From an uncultured Bacteroides sp. (GTDB lineage Bacteria > Bacteroidota > Bacteroidia > Bacteroidales > Bacteroidaceae), in contig USCT01000007.1 in assembly GCA_900553185.1 (NCBI GenBank), positions 49,156-113,155 on the forward strand: a stretch of DNA of 64,000 nucleotides. Reading direction: 5' to 3'. Below the pieces are notes generated by a model. The model saw only the letters and a list, made by a program, of their open reading frames with translations, searched no databases and was not told the origin of the DNA. Positions within the stretch are counted from its first letter, which is position 1; every line of letters begins with the position of its first letter. Shown one piece after another: positions 18,675 to 26,618 of the stretch. The translations under genes were made by a program, and so were the position numbers.

Positions 18675-19772
18675 TTACCATTCCATCAATACCTTCAAAT
18701 AACCGGTCAGTTCAGAAGCCATTTTCTGATGCTGCCGGCGGGATGGATGATAACCGGCGCCATACCCCAAAGAACCGGTCTGAGGCGACATGTCGAAACG
18801 GAAAACATTCATATCGCCCTGTGACTGACGCTCAGCGGTGACCGCATCCAAAGCTTCCTTGACATCGGCCAGTCCCTTTCCGTTCAACATGGAACCTGTC
18901 AACAGCACAATCTTGGCTTTCGGATAAATTCCCCGTAAATGTTCTACAAAATCACGATAGGCATTCTGCAGCAGAACTTTATCATATCCCTTTGTACTGG
19001 TATCATTCGTACCCAGATTGACACAAACTACATCAGGAACAAACAGACTGTGATTCCATTTCTCTTCGGGATTCATAAACAGTGTCTGTTCATACATGAC
19101 CGGCATACAGTCCTTGTTCCCTTCCCGTGGCCCGTTATAATTCCGGTAAATGCCGATACCCGAACGAGCCACAACCAAATGTTGAGCCTGCAAGGCACGG
19201 GCTGTTTCGGCCGCATAAGTGTAATAATGGTTTTCAGTTTCATAAGTAAAAGGATCTTTCGGATTTTCCGATTCTACACCGTATCCACATGTCATGGAAT
19301 CGCCGATGAACTCAATCCGCCGGGCAGGTAATTCCGATGCGTGTACTAACCGGCATCCTTCATCCAGATAGAATCCATGGAATTCCGGCTTCAGTTCATA
19401 TCCTTCTATTACATACATGAGTTTAACCCGATGAACACCGGCAGGCAGTCCTTCTGCCAACGTAATAATGGAATCATTTTTCCCTATCTGAATACGATAA
19501 GGATGAAAATTATCTATTTCGACCATATAGGCACCACTAGCCGGATTCGTTTTCATTTTCAATGAAGTCCCTTCAAAGTCAGCACAGATACTTACTCCCG
19601 GATAAGTAAAACGAGCTACATCGGGAAATGTCCGGCTGACCCTCCCCATATAAACAATACATGAATCACTGGCAGGAACAAAATGCCCCTTACCTGTTTC
19701 TGCAAACAAACTGACGGTCAGTCCCCAAAACAGACAAGCCGTCATCATCAAACAATGTAATTTTCTTTTCAT
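18675..19772 (-). CDS. secreted SGNH acetylesterase, CE2-like
   Basis: 365-residue exported esterase. The signal peptide ends around VSLFAET. A beta-sandwich N-terminal domain (residues about 25-150) precedes an SGNH hydrolase domain with block I FIGDSMTCGYG, block III VNLGTNDTS and a C-terminal GYHPSRRQH carrying the catalytic His. This two-domain order is that of CE2 acetyl-xylan/glucomannan esterases. It is transcribed away from the CE7-like and sialate esterase genes, giving a deacetylation cluster. The natural substrate is not shown by sequence. Confidence 0.85.
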   Translation of the reverse strand: MKRKLHCLMMTACLFWGLTVSLFAETGKGHFVPASDSCIVYMGRVSRTFPDVARFTYPGVSICADFEGTSLKMKTNPASGAYMVEIDNFHPYRIQIGKNDSIITLAEGLPAGVHRVKLMYVIEGYELKPEFHGFYLDEGCRLVHASELPARRIEFIGDSMTCGYGVESENPKDPFTYETENHYYTYAAETARALQAQHLVVARSGIGIYRNYNGPREGNKDCMPVMYEQTLFMNPEEKWNHSLFVPDVVCVNLGTNDTSTKGYDKVLLQNAYRDFVEHLRGIYPKAKIVLLTGSMLNGKGLADVKEALDAVTAERQSQGDMNVFRFDMSPQTGSLGYGAGYHPSRRQHQKMASELTGYLKVLMEW

Positions 19773-19804
19773 ATCAATAGATTTACAGATTAACTACAAT
19801 GTGT

Positions 19805-19812
19805 GCAAAGAT
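19805..19812 (-). promoter_or_regulatory. -7 element for the CE2-like gene
   Basis: TATCTTTG on the minus strand, 32 bp upstream of the ATG. No convincing -33 was assigned. Confidence 0.55.
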
Positions 19813-19964
19813 AAGAGAGAGATCCCATATTCAATCATATAATCTTAGCAAAAACTATACAAAGCCGACAAGGTTTCCGGTTCCGTCATGCATCAGTACA
19901 AAAGATTCTGGCTATACGCCTCATTTCGGATAAAATAATATCAATAGTTATCAAAAAGGTTCAC

Positions 19965-19972
19965 TATTTTTG
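19965..19972 (+). promoter_or_regulatory. -7 element for the esterase operon
   Basis: TATTTTTG, a perfect TAnnTTTG, 42 bp before the short frame at 20,014 and about 215 bp before the CE7-like gene. Confidence 0.5.
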
Positions 19973-20013
19973 TCCTACAAATAAAAAACATAAACCTAAT
20001 ACCTTATTGAAAC

Positions 20014-20076
20014 ATGAACCGTAAAACAACATTCTACCTGGCAGCCTGTACTTTGCTGATGTCAGGAAACCTGTGA
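20014..20076 (+). pseudogene. 20-codon signal-peptide-like remnant
   Basis: An ATG after the -7 element opens 20 codons (MNRKTTFYLAACTLLMSGN...) that look like the start of an exported protein, then TGA. Nothing downstream continues it in any frame. It may be the 5' end of a deleted gene or a leader peptide. The deletion reading is favoured because the signal peptide stops at a point where a mature domain should follow. Confidence 0.4.
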
Positions 20077-20188
20077 ATACAAGAAATATGTATTTCCCTC
20101 TCTCAAAGTTGACCGGTATCACCCATAGACACTATAATTATCTTAACTTTTAAAACAAACATACGATGAAAAAAACAAAATTCTAGGA

Positions 20189-21454
20189 ATGTTCTGTCTG
20201 CTGCTGTACCTATGTACAGCACCTGTCCTGGCACAGATCAAAGGCAGTGAAATCCGGGTAGTAGTTTCTCCCAACCACACAGACTGGACTTATCGGCTGA
20301 AAGAAAAATGTACCTTTACCGTACAGGTATACAAGGCACAGAATCTGCTTCCCGGTGTAAAGATAGACTACGAACTGGGACCGGAATGGTATCCTACCGA
20401 ACAGAAAGAAGGAATCTTGCTGAAAGACGGAAAGAAGATACTGAGCGGCAGTATGGACAAACCAGGATTTTTCCGCTGCAAAGTAATAGCTCATGTAGGC
20501 GACAGAACGTACGAAGGTATGGCCACAGCCGCCTACGAACCGGAAAAAATCAAACCATACGCTGTCGATCCGGACGATTTCGATTCCTTTTGGGAAAACA
20601 GTTTGAAAGAAGCCCGCCAAATTCCTCTGTCACCGACCATGGAACTTCTGCCGGAACGCTGCACCGACCTCGTGAATGTATACCACGTAAGCTTTCAGAA
20701 TATCCGCTACGGTTCCCGTACGTTCGGCATTCTCTGCATGCCCAAGGCTCCCGGCAAATATCCAGCCCTGCTCCGTGTGCCCGGTGCCGGCGTACGACCC
20801 TATTCCGGTGATGTAGAAACAGCTTCCAAGGGAGCCATTACCCTGGAGATCGGCATTCACGGAATCCCTGTCAACCTTCCACAAGCCATCTATGACGAAC
20901 TGGCTCAAGGAGCCCTGTACAATTACCAGTATCAGAATGACAACAGTCGTGACAACATCTACTACAAGCGGGTCTTCATCGGCGCACTCCGTGCCGTAGA
21001 CTTCATCGCTTCATTGCCTCAACACGACGGAAAGACCATCGGTGTAACCGGTTCCAGCCAAGGAGGGGCCCTCTCCATCATGACTGCCGCCCTCGACAAG
21101 CGTATCACTTTCTACGCTGCCATTCATCCGGCCATGTGCGACCATCGGGCGCACCTGAACCAACGGGCAGGCGGATGGCCTCACTATTTCCGTTACTTTC
21201 CAAATCCGTCAAAGGAACGGTTACAGACAGCCGATTATTACGACATGGTGAACTTTGCCCGCCGGATTACCGTTCCCGGATGGTTCAGCTGGGGATACAA
21301 CGACGATGTGTGTCCGCCTACTTCAACCTACGCTACTTACAACATCATTACTGCACCGAAAGAACTGCATCCGTATCTGGAAACCAAACATTTCTGGTAC
21401 GAAGAACAGTATGCGGCATGGAATCAATGGCTTTGGAAACAGATGGGATTATGA
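20189..21454 (+). CDS. acetylesterase, CE7/AXE1-like alpha/beta hydrolase
   Basis: 421-residue exported hydrolase. An Ig-like N-terminal region precedes an AXE1 (acetyl xylan esterase/cephalosporin C deacetylase) domain with nucleophile motif GSSQGG (Ser 290), acid in WGYNDDVCPP and a C-terminal TKHFWYEEQ with the His. The usual start appears damaged: an ATG with a Lys-rich start at 20,166 runs into TAG after six codons, because the A-run seems one base short. Restoring one A would join it to this frame and give a normal Lys-Lys signal peptide. Translation may now begin at 20,189, whose signal lacks basic residues. It overlaps the next gene by ATGA. Confidence 0.8.
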   Translation: MFCLLLYLCTAPVLAQIKGSEIRVVVSPNHTDWTYRLKEKCTFTVQVYKAQNLLPGVKIDYELGPEWYPTEQKEGILLKDGKKILSGSMDKPGFFRCKVIAHVGDRTYEGMATAAYEPEKIKPYAVDPDDFDSFWENSLKEARQIPLSPTMELLPERCTDLVNVYHVSFQNIRYGSRTFGILCMPKAPGKYPALLRVPGAGVRPYSGDVETASKGAITLEIGIHGIPVNLPQAIYDELAQGALYNYQYQNDNSRDNIYYKRVFIGALRAVDFIASLPQHDGKTIGVTGSSQGGALSIMTAALDKRITFYAAIHPAMCDHRAHLNQRAGGWPHYFRYFPNPSKERLQTADYYDMVNFARRITVPGWFSWGYNDDVCPPTSTYATYNIITAPKELHPYLETKHFWYEEQYAAWNQWLWKQMGL

Positions 21455-22590
21455 AAAAACTACTGACAGGATTGTGCCTGCTGTCCGTATTGGGCAGCGG
21501 GACTGTACAGGCAAAAGTGAAACTGCCTGAGATATTGAGTGACAACATGGTACTGCAACAACAGACTGAAGTAAACCTATGGGGTACCGCCACACCAAAC
21601 GCGGAAGTTCATATTTCTCCTTCCTGGAGCCGGAAAACAATAACGGTACAGGCCGACAGCAACGGTAACTGGACGGCACGTCTTGCTACTCCCAGCGCCA
21701 GTTATACACCGCAACAAATTGACTTCTCCGATGGCGATCATACCCGTCTGACCAATATCCTCATCGGTGAAGTCTGGTTCTGCTCTGGACAATCGAACAT
21801 GGAAATGCCTTTGAACGGTTTCTGGAACTGCCCGATAGAAAACGCCAACGAAACTATCGCTACCGCCGGTGAATGGAAAGGAATCCGTGTAGCCACCATC
21901 GCCAAAACAGGTGCCCTGAGTCCACAAGAACAAGTAAAAGGGAACTGGCAAGAGACCAATCCTGATACTGCTCCATGGTTCAGTGCCACTGCTTTCAGTT
22001 TTGCCCAAATGCTTAACCGGGTACTTCAAGTTCCGGTAGGCATCATCTCCTGCGCCTGGGGAGGCTCACGTGTAGAAGGATGGCTGCCTGAAGAAATTGT
22101 AAAAAACTATCCGGATGTAGACTTGAAAAAAGAAATCCAGGTACCCGAGCAAGGACAGGAATGGAATTATCTGACTCCCATCGCAATGTACAATGGCATG
22201 CTACACCCCTTACGGCACTACACCATCAAAGGTTTTCTCTGGTATCAGGGAGAATCGAATGTGGGGAAACATGATACATATACCGAACGCCTGAAGACGA
22301 TGGTCGACCGTTGGCGAAAAGATTTTAGCCAAGGAGAGCTGCCGTTCTATATCGTAGAAATTGCTCCTTATGACTATGGCGAAGGTATCAGCGGAGCTTT
22401 GTTGCGCGAAGCCCAGTTCCGTGCCGCCTCTACACTAACCAACAGTGGAATAGTCTGCACCAACGACCTGGTCTATCCGTTCGAAAAGCCTCAGATACAC
22501 CCTTGCCAGAAACGGGAAGTAGGTAACCGGCTGGCTTACCTGGCATCTTGCAAGACATACCACTTCTCCTTACACGTTGAAAACAAGTAA
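21451..22590 (+). pseudogene. sialate O-acetylesterase, 5' part, cut by the island
   Basis: SGNH-type 9-O-acetylesterase with a signal peptide (start overlapping the CE7-like stop by ATGA). It carries the catalytic motifs EVWFCSGQSNMEM, KGFLWYQGESN and IHPCQKREVGNRLAYL. Native sequence ends at codon 370 (Lys-Thr-Tyr at 22,552-22,560); nine foreign codons follow, then TAA. The missing C-terminal 106 residues lie at 43,070-43,390. The catalytic triad is retained, so a shortened protein could still fold, but the C-terminal beta domain is lost. Removal of acetyl groups from sialic acids is a family inference. Confidence 0.9.
22551..22560 (+). repeat. left attachment core of the island
   Basis: CAAGACATAC, identical to 43,060-43,069. 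Before it lies native esterase sequence; after it lies island sequence. Confidence 0.85.
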
Positions 22591-24187
22591 TTTACAAAGA
22601 ATATCAGCTTAACAGGTAACGATTTGGAAACCAGCGGGCTTCTCTATTCTGCAATGTTCTGCATCAATCAAAAGAACGCTTTTCTCATTTACAAAAATAA
22701 TGTTTTTCTTCCTTATAATCAAAGCTATTCCTCTGAAAAATAGAGAAAATCAAACATCTTATCATTATTGTACGTTTGTTGCACATCTTGGTGATGAAAA
22801 TCAGTAGTATTGTCCTGCTTTTAATTCCATACCGTTTCTACATTATATTTGAGCCTGCCCGTTTGCGAATAGCCCGTTGGTAGGTTTGCCTGTCTGTGTG
22901 CCGACAGGCAGGCGTGCCGGCAGACCGGTCGGCAGGCAAGCAGGACGGCAGGCAGGTTGGAGCGCGGGCATGCTTGCAGGCCAGTGTGTGTATGCCATGC
23001 CTATACGCTTTTGTTTATTGCACCATTCCTTTGTTGCTTCATTACTACGTTGATAGACGGATGTATTGTACCACCGATTTATATCATTCAAACTCCACCT
23101 CTCTAAAGCCACAATCCATTGCTGATACCTTTATTTGAAGTTTCGCTGTTGTAAACCTGCACAACAACACGACAGCAAACCAGCATATCATTGAAACTAT
23201 GTTGCTTCCTATCTGCATTGAATTACTTTCTTGGTTGTCGGGTTCTGTTCTTCATTGTTTTAGCAAACCATTGGTTCGCTGAGCTTGTAAACAAGCGAGG
23301 CTGTATTTGCCCAAAATAGCATTTCCTTATTGGTCTAATGTCTGTTTTGGCTGTGATTGGCACATATCGACATCGAATTGACACTATTGTCTGTTTCTCA
23401 GATGGATGAAAATCCGGCTTTGTTCTCTGTAAGCTCAATAAAGTGCAGGCTTGCACACTGCCCTCATTCCCTTTCTTCTTTTGGGCAGTTTGGGCATCGG
23501 GAAACGATGCTTTGAAAGCCGAAATTACAACACTTGTTCAAATCCGTTTATTGACGGATTTCTTGTGCTCTCAAAAGCACAGCAAGGTGTCCTTCGAGTT
23601 ACCCGAAGGCTTTTCGGTTACTGCCGAAAAGTGGCAGCAGCAAGGTATGTTTTGAGTTACTCAAAACCTTTCGGGTTACTCCCCGAAAGCCTTGCCGCAG
23701 GTTGCACATCCGAAGTCGGGCAACCTGAATAACGGATGACACTAATTCCTCCGTTTATTCCCAAACAATATGGTAAGAAACCTTGGATGATAAACTGATG
23801 TTTTTCTTATTCCTACCATTCTCATACAAATATGAACCGTCAGACCTATACACAAAAAGACAGACAACAGGCATATCTTAATTTTCTCAACAAGAGTGGG
23901 TGGTTCTTGGGGACGTTGCAACGCATTTCTTAATGATTCCATATACAGACAAGATATTTCAAGTTAGGAACGGAAACTGTCGGACGATGCTCGTTCCGGG
24001 ACATCAAGGCACAGACAAAGGCTCAGACTGGATGTGCGTCATGCAGGCATTAGCTACATCCGTCGTTTTTTAATTAGACATACCTTGTACCTTCGTACCT
24101 TTTTTTATACACAATTGAACTGACAACTTCCGTTCCATCAAAGCCATGATTAGCTTCCATTGAGAAGCAGGTTCACAGCACCTTGTT
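22591..24187. other. left end of island, no supported protein gene
   Basis: About 1.6 kb. It holds a GTTACCTGT motif (minus strand, 22,612-22,620), a G+C-rich stretch of GGCAGGC-type repeats that can fold (for example GCCTGTC 22,888-22,894 with GACAGGC 22,903-22,909), and the hairpin array at 23,591-23,727. A 33-codon frame at about 23,831 (MNRQTYTQKDRQ...) may be a gene remnant. Frames of 70-90 codons here are low complexity or follow the repeats, and I do not accept them as genes. Confidence 0.55.
23591..23727. repeat. array of five short hairpins with GTTAC loops
   Basis: Stems: CCTTCG/CGAAGG (23,591-23,609), CTTTTCGG/CCGAAAAG (23,610-23,631), GTTTTGAG/CTCAAAAC (23,649-23,667), CTTTCGGG/CCCGAAAG (23,668-23,689), CAGGTTGC/GCAACCTG (23,698-23,727). 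The first four share GTTAC at the stem-loop junction (23,598, 23,617, 23,656, 23,675), spaced 19, 39 and 19 bp. Confidence 0.8.
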
Positions 24188-25078
24188 TTATTCTTCCAAT
24201 TTATTCAATCTCTCATAAGTATCTTGCAAGGCTTCCGGCACCACAATTTTCAAGCGGGAAATACGTTCCCGTTCTTCCAATTGCCATTCCTTGTATTGGG
24301 TGAAAAGCTGCATGTGACGTTGTTTCTCATGCTCCAATGCCTGCTTGAATTGCTGTATGTCCTCCAATGTATTCTTTTCCGCTTGTTTCTTGATGGCAAA
24401 CTTCATCTTATTCAACTCGCGTTCATTTTGGCGATGCCATTTTTGAAGTTCAAAGAACACGTCTTCCACCCTTTGTGGGTTTACGGATGGAGTATGCGCA
24501 TAAATCAACGTGTCTTTCCCGTTGCCGTCCGTGCTATAAGGTTTCACCATTTTATTCTGCAATTCTTCACGGGCAACTGAGAACGCACCACCCGGATGGA
24601 TATATTTGCCAATGGTAGCAGCTACGGCTTCCAGTTGGAAATAACGGTTGCGTTCTTTGATGTTCAACTGCGCAATGATATCCGTTTCCTTGGTCTTTTC
24701 CGGATATTCCGGTCTGGAAGGAATTTCAATCTTTTTGTCTGAGCACCATTCCTCAAAAGTCAGATTTATCACCCGTTTCAGTTCCTTATCTTTGGCTTTG
24801 ACCGCTTCCCTCATCCAAGCGCAGAAAGCGTTCATCGAAGCGATTTCTTCCAAAAGCGGACGCACTTGCTCCAACATTTTTTCATCATAGCCGATGTTGA
24901 CGGTCTTGCCCGATTCGGAAGCAGAGCCTACAATATCGACTTTCGTCGTGACAAAGGTCAGGTTCTTCAGCTTTGCCTCACAGCCGGCTATGACTTCTTG
25001 CGCTAAATCCGCCAAATGTGATGCCGACGTGGAGGTCAGCCCGTGATTGTCAAAAAAAATTTCATTAATAGCATTCAT
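24188..25078 (-). CDS. hypothetical protein with C-terminal coiled coil
   Basis: 296 residues, not recognised. The N-terminal part (LADLAQEVIAGCEAKLKNL...) looks alpha/beta. The last 90 residues are rich in Lys, Glu and Gln with heptad-like spacing (KQAEKNTLEDIQQFKQALE), suggesting a coiled coil. No signal peptide or membrane segment. It is the first cargo gene from the left and is transcribed leftward toward the hairpin array. A -7 element lies 44 bp upstream. No function is proposed. Confidence 0.7.
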   Translation of the reverse strand: MNAINEIFFDNHGLTSTSASHLADLAQEVIAGCEAKLKNLTFVTTKVDIVGSASESGKTVNIGYDEKMLEQVRPLLEEIASMNAFCAWMREAVKAKDKELKRVINLTFEEWCSDKKIEIPSRPEYPEKTKETDIIAQLNIKERNRYFQLEAVAATIGKYIHPGGAFSVAREELQNKMVKPYSTDGNGKDTLIYAHTPSVNPQRVEDVFFELQKWHRQNERELNKMKFAIKKQAEKNTLEDIQQFKQALEHEKQRHMQLFTQYKEWQLEERERISRLKIVVPEALQDTYERLNKLEE

Positions 25079-25106
25079 ACCGCTTTTATTAATTTAATGA
25101 GTTTGA

Positions 25107-25529
25107 TTATACGAAAATAAACAAAGATACACTGCATTGATTTGAAATATTGGTACGTTCTTGTATTCCCCATATCACCTCTACGCCTTGCATTGTTAAA
25201 TTGTTTAAACAACCTGATATATCCTCGAGTTCCTTCATCATTAACGAATATGAAGGTTTGAACGAGACAGACAGAATTATAGCTGATACCACAGTTGTCC
25301 CATGTTTCCTTATTTCCTCCATAGCAGTTTCTATTTGAGCAGAAACTGAAATACGAGCATCAACATTTATCTGCATTACGAGTTTATATTTATCAGTGAA
25401 TTTTCTGAAATCATTCATGTCTAAATTAATCAATCCTTTTACTTGGGCTACATTAATGAAATAATCTTTTGTTATTTCTTGTTCATCCTTGGTAATTCGT
25501 ACCAATTCTTCTCCACTTGATACTTTCAT
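25107..25529 (-). CDS. small protein resembling the FtsZ/tubulin C-terminal domain
   Basis: 140 residues. The segment from about residue 65 reads SAQIETAMEEIRKHG, then AIILSVSF, SLMMKELEDISGCL and VEVIWGIQERTNI...CSVSLFIF. The order and spacing (beta strand, TLxEvxxa helix, strand ending xIWGaxxd, exposed loop, final strand) recall the C-terminal domain of FtsZ. There is no GGGTGS-type GTP-binding domain, so it could not be a GTPase alone. The likeness is judged by eye and may be coincidence. The gene overlaps the promoter of the next gene. Confidence 0.6.
   Translation of the reverse strand: MKVSSGEELVRITKDEQEITKDYFINVAQVKGLINLDMNDFRKFTDKYKLVMQINVDARISVSAQIETAMEEIRKHGTTVVSAIILSVSFKPSYSLMMKELEDISGCLNNLTMQGVEVIWGIQERTNISNQCSVSLFIFV
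25122..25129 (-). promoter_or_regulatory. -7 element for the coiled-coil gene
   Basis: TATCTTTG on the minus strand, inside the last codons of the FtsZ-C-like gene and 44 bp before the next ATG. Because it also encodes amino acids, it could be fortuitous. Confidence 0.4.
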
Positions 25530-25667
25530 TTCTATTATTCTAATTAGATTAAAGATTTATTCTTATCTATCGTTTATCCGATATCCATTCACAAAACGTA
25601 ATGAATAGGGAATGCATTATTACAGAAATAATGCATATGCATGTGATTGTGACACTCACCTCTTCTT

Positions 25668-26111
25668 TCATTTTGTTCCTCCGTGAAATATCCTATCCAT
25701 ATTCCTTTTCGCAATTTCTTCCGTACCGCCATAGTACGTGATTTCCCATAGCAGCCCGGCTGTCAACTCCTGCGGGGAGATCTGTACGTCGTCATCTATT
25801 ATGATTTCCATACCTATGCTTTCTGCCCATTGCGAATGGTTTGACAACGGGTAACACCGCTCATTGTCATTTTTAGCATAAACAGAGCAGTTCATATCTA
25901 TCATTGGTATGCAACCCTCCCAACGATACTCCAAACGGATATAGTAAGGGGAATGCACCGGTTTTATCTCCTGTATCGAATGATAGATTTTTCGCCAGCC
26001 CTCCATGTCAAGTCGTGCGGCCTGTTCCGACGCATTCCGTTGCCATAATGCTTTGAACGCCGGGGCTATTTCGTCAAAACTGAATTGTTCCAATAAATCC
26101 TTGAATGTCAT
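25668..26111 (-). CDS. short member of an uncharacterised Bacteroidetes family (DUF6557-like)
   Basis: 147 residues. It starts MTFKDLLEQFSFDEIAPAF and carries TAGLLWEITYYGGTEEIAKR near the C-terminus. Both pieces match the N-terminal 120 residues of the two larger proteins at 27,568 and 30,754 (MTLKEL..KVDFDSL and CLWEITFYGFS). I believe this is the family called DUF6557, from memory only. It lacks the second domain of the larger paralogues. It lies 19 bp after the 26,131-26,496 gene and is probably co-transcribed with it. Function unknown. Confidence 0.7.
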   Translation of the reverse strand: MTFKDLLEQFSFDEIAPAFKALWQRNASEQAARLDMEGWRKIYHSIQEIKPVHSPYYIRLEYRWEGCIPMIDMNCSVYAKNDNERCYPLSNHSQWAESIGMEIIIDDDVQISPQELTAGLLWEITYYGGTEEIAKRNMDRIFHGGTK

Positions 26112-26130
26112 TTTGTATAAAAGTTAAATA

Positions 26131-26496
26131 TTATATCCACAAATCCCTGTAATGGTCGATGAAGAGTTGCATGCCCTCACGGATGCGTTTCCGTTTCTCC
26201 GCATCTTCCTCGCTCCATTTGTCTGTGTGCTGGTACTCCTCGAAAGCATAAATCATCTTGCGGATGATGTTCAGCCACTCTGCATAGCCTTTGTCTTCTC
26301 CGTACTTCTCAATAATGCTGCCCGGTGTACCGCCGTATGGCCCCTTCTCCGCTTTCAAAAAAGCCCGAAGATGGTTGGCGATAATCCTTGCCAAACGTGT
26401 ATCCAAAGACCATACGTCTTCATACGACACTTCTGCATATCCATCGTGGCATTTGGCTTTCCACGCTTTTTCTTTCCATGCCGGTGTCTTGTTCAT
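26131..26496 (-). CDS. hypothetical protein (121 residues)
   Basis: Start set at 26,496 (MNKTPAWKEKAWKAKC) because a -7 element TACCTTTG lies just upstream, inside the longer open frame that reaches 26,577. The predicted leader is only about 12 nt. The product is helical and charged, with EEYQHTDKWSEEDAEKRKRIREG near the end. Not recognised. First gene of a two-gene minus-strand operon, divergent from the DprA-like gene, with the shared TTYRGCAY promoter type. Confidence 0.65.
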   Translation of the reverse strand: MNKTPAWKEKAWKAKCHDGYAEVSYEDVWSLDTRLARIIANHLRAFLKAEKGPYGGTPGSIIEKYGEDKGYAEWLNIIRKMIYAFEEYQHTDKWSEEDAEKRKRIREGMQLFIDHYRDLWI

Positions 26497-26513
26497 ATCT
26501 TCTGTTTTTCTTG

Positions 26514-26539
26514 CAAAGGTATTCGTGCTGAATGCTAAA
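26514..26539 (-). promoter_or_regulatory. island-type promoter, TTTAGCAT-N10-TACCTTTG
   Basis: Minus strand: TTTAGCAT at 26,532-26,539, then 10 bp, then -7 TACCTTTG at 26,514-26,521. Drives the 26,496 gene. Faces away from its partner at 26,578-26,603. Confidence 0.6.
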
Positions 26540-26577
26540 TCGTGGCAGAGCAGAAAAATAATTTGCCTATGCTTCAA

Positions 26578-26603
26578 TTCAGCACATTCAATGATTTCTT
26601 TTG
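26578..26603 (+). promoter_or_regulatory. island-type promoter, TTCAGCAC-N10-TTCTTTTG
   Basis: TTCAGCAC at 26,578-26,585, 10-bp spacer, weaker -7 TTCTTTTG at 26,596-26,603, and ATG 16 bp later. Decides the DprA-like start at 26,619. Confidence 0.55.
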
Positions 26604-26618
26604 CAACCCAAAAAGATT

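Noticed and set aside
22551..22560. CTnDOT-type attachment core (GTAnnTTTGC)
   Set aside because: CAAGACATAC does not fit this pattern on either strand, so the element belongs to another integration specificity.
22843..23112. 90-codon open frame on the minus strand rich in Pro, Ala and Leu
   Set aside because: It is a reading of the GGCAGGC repeat block; composition is low complexity, and there is no promoter or start context.
23591..23727. CRISPR array
   Set aside because: Units are hairpins with different stems, no constant 25-40 bp repeat with spacers, and no cas genes nearby.
23443..23732. Two overlapping open frames across the hairpin array
   Set aside because: Their residues simply follow the hairpin repeats; the structure at DNA or RNA level explains the sequence better than a protein.
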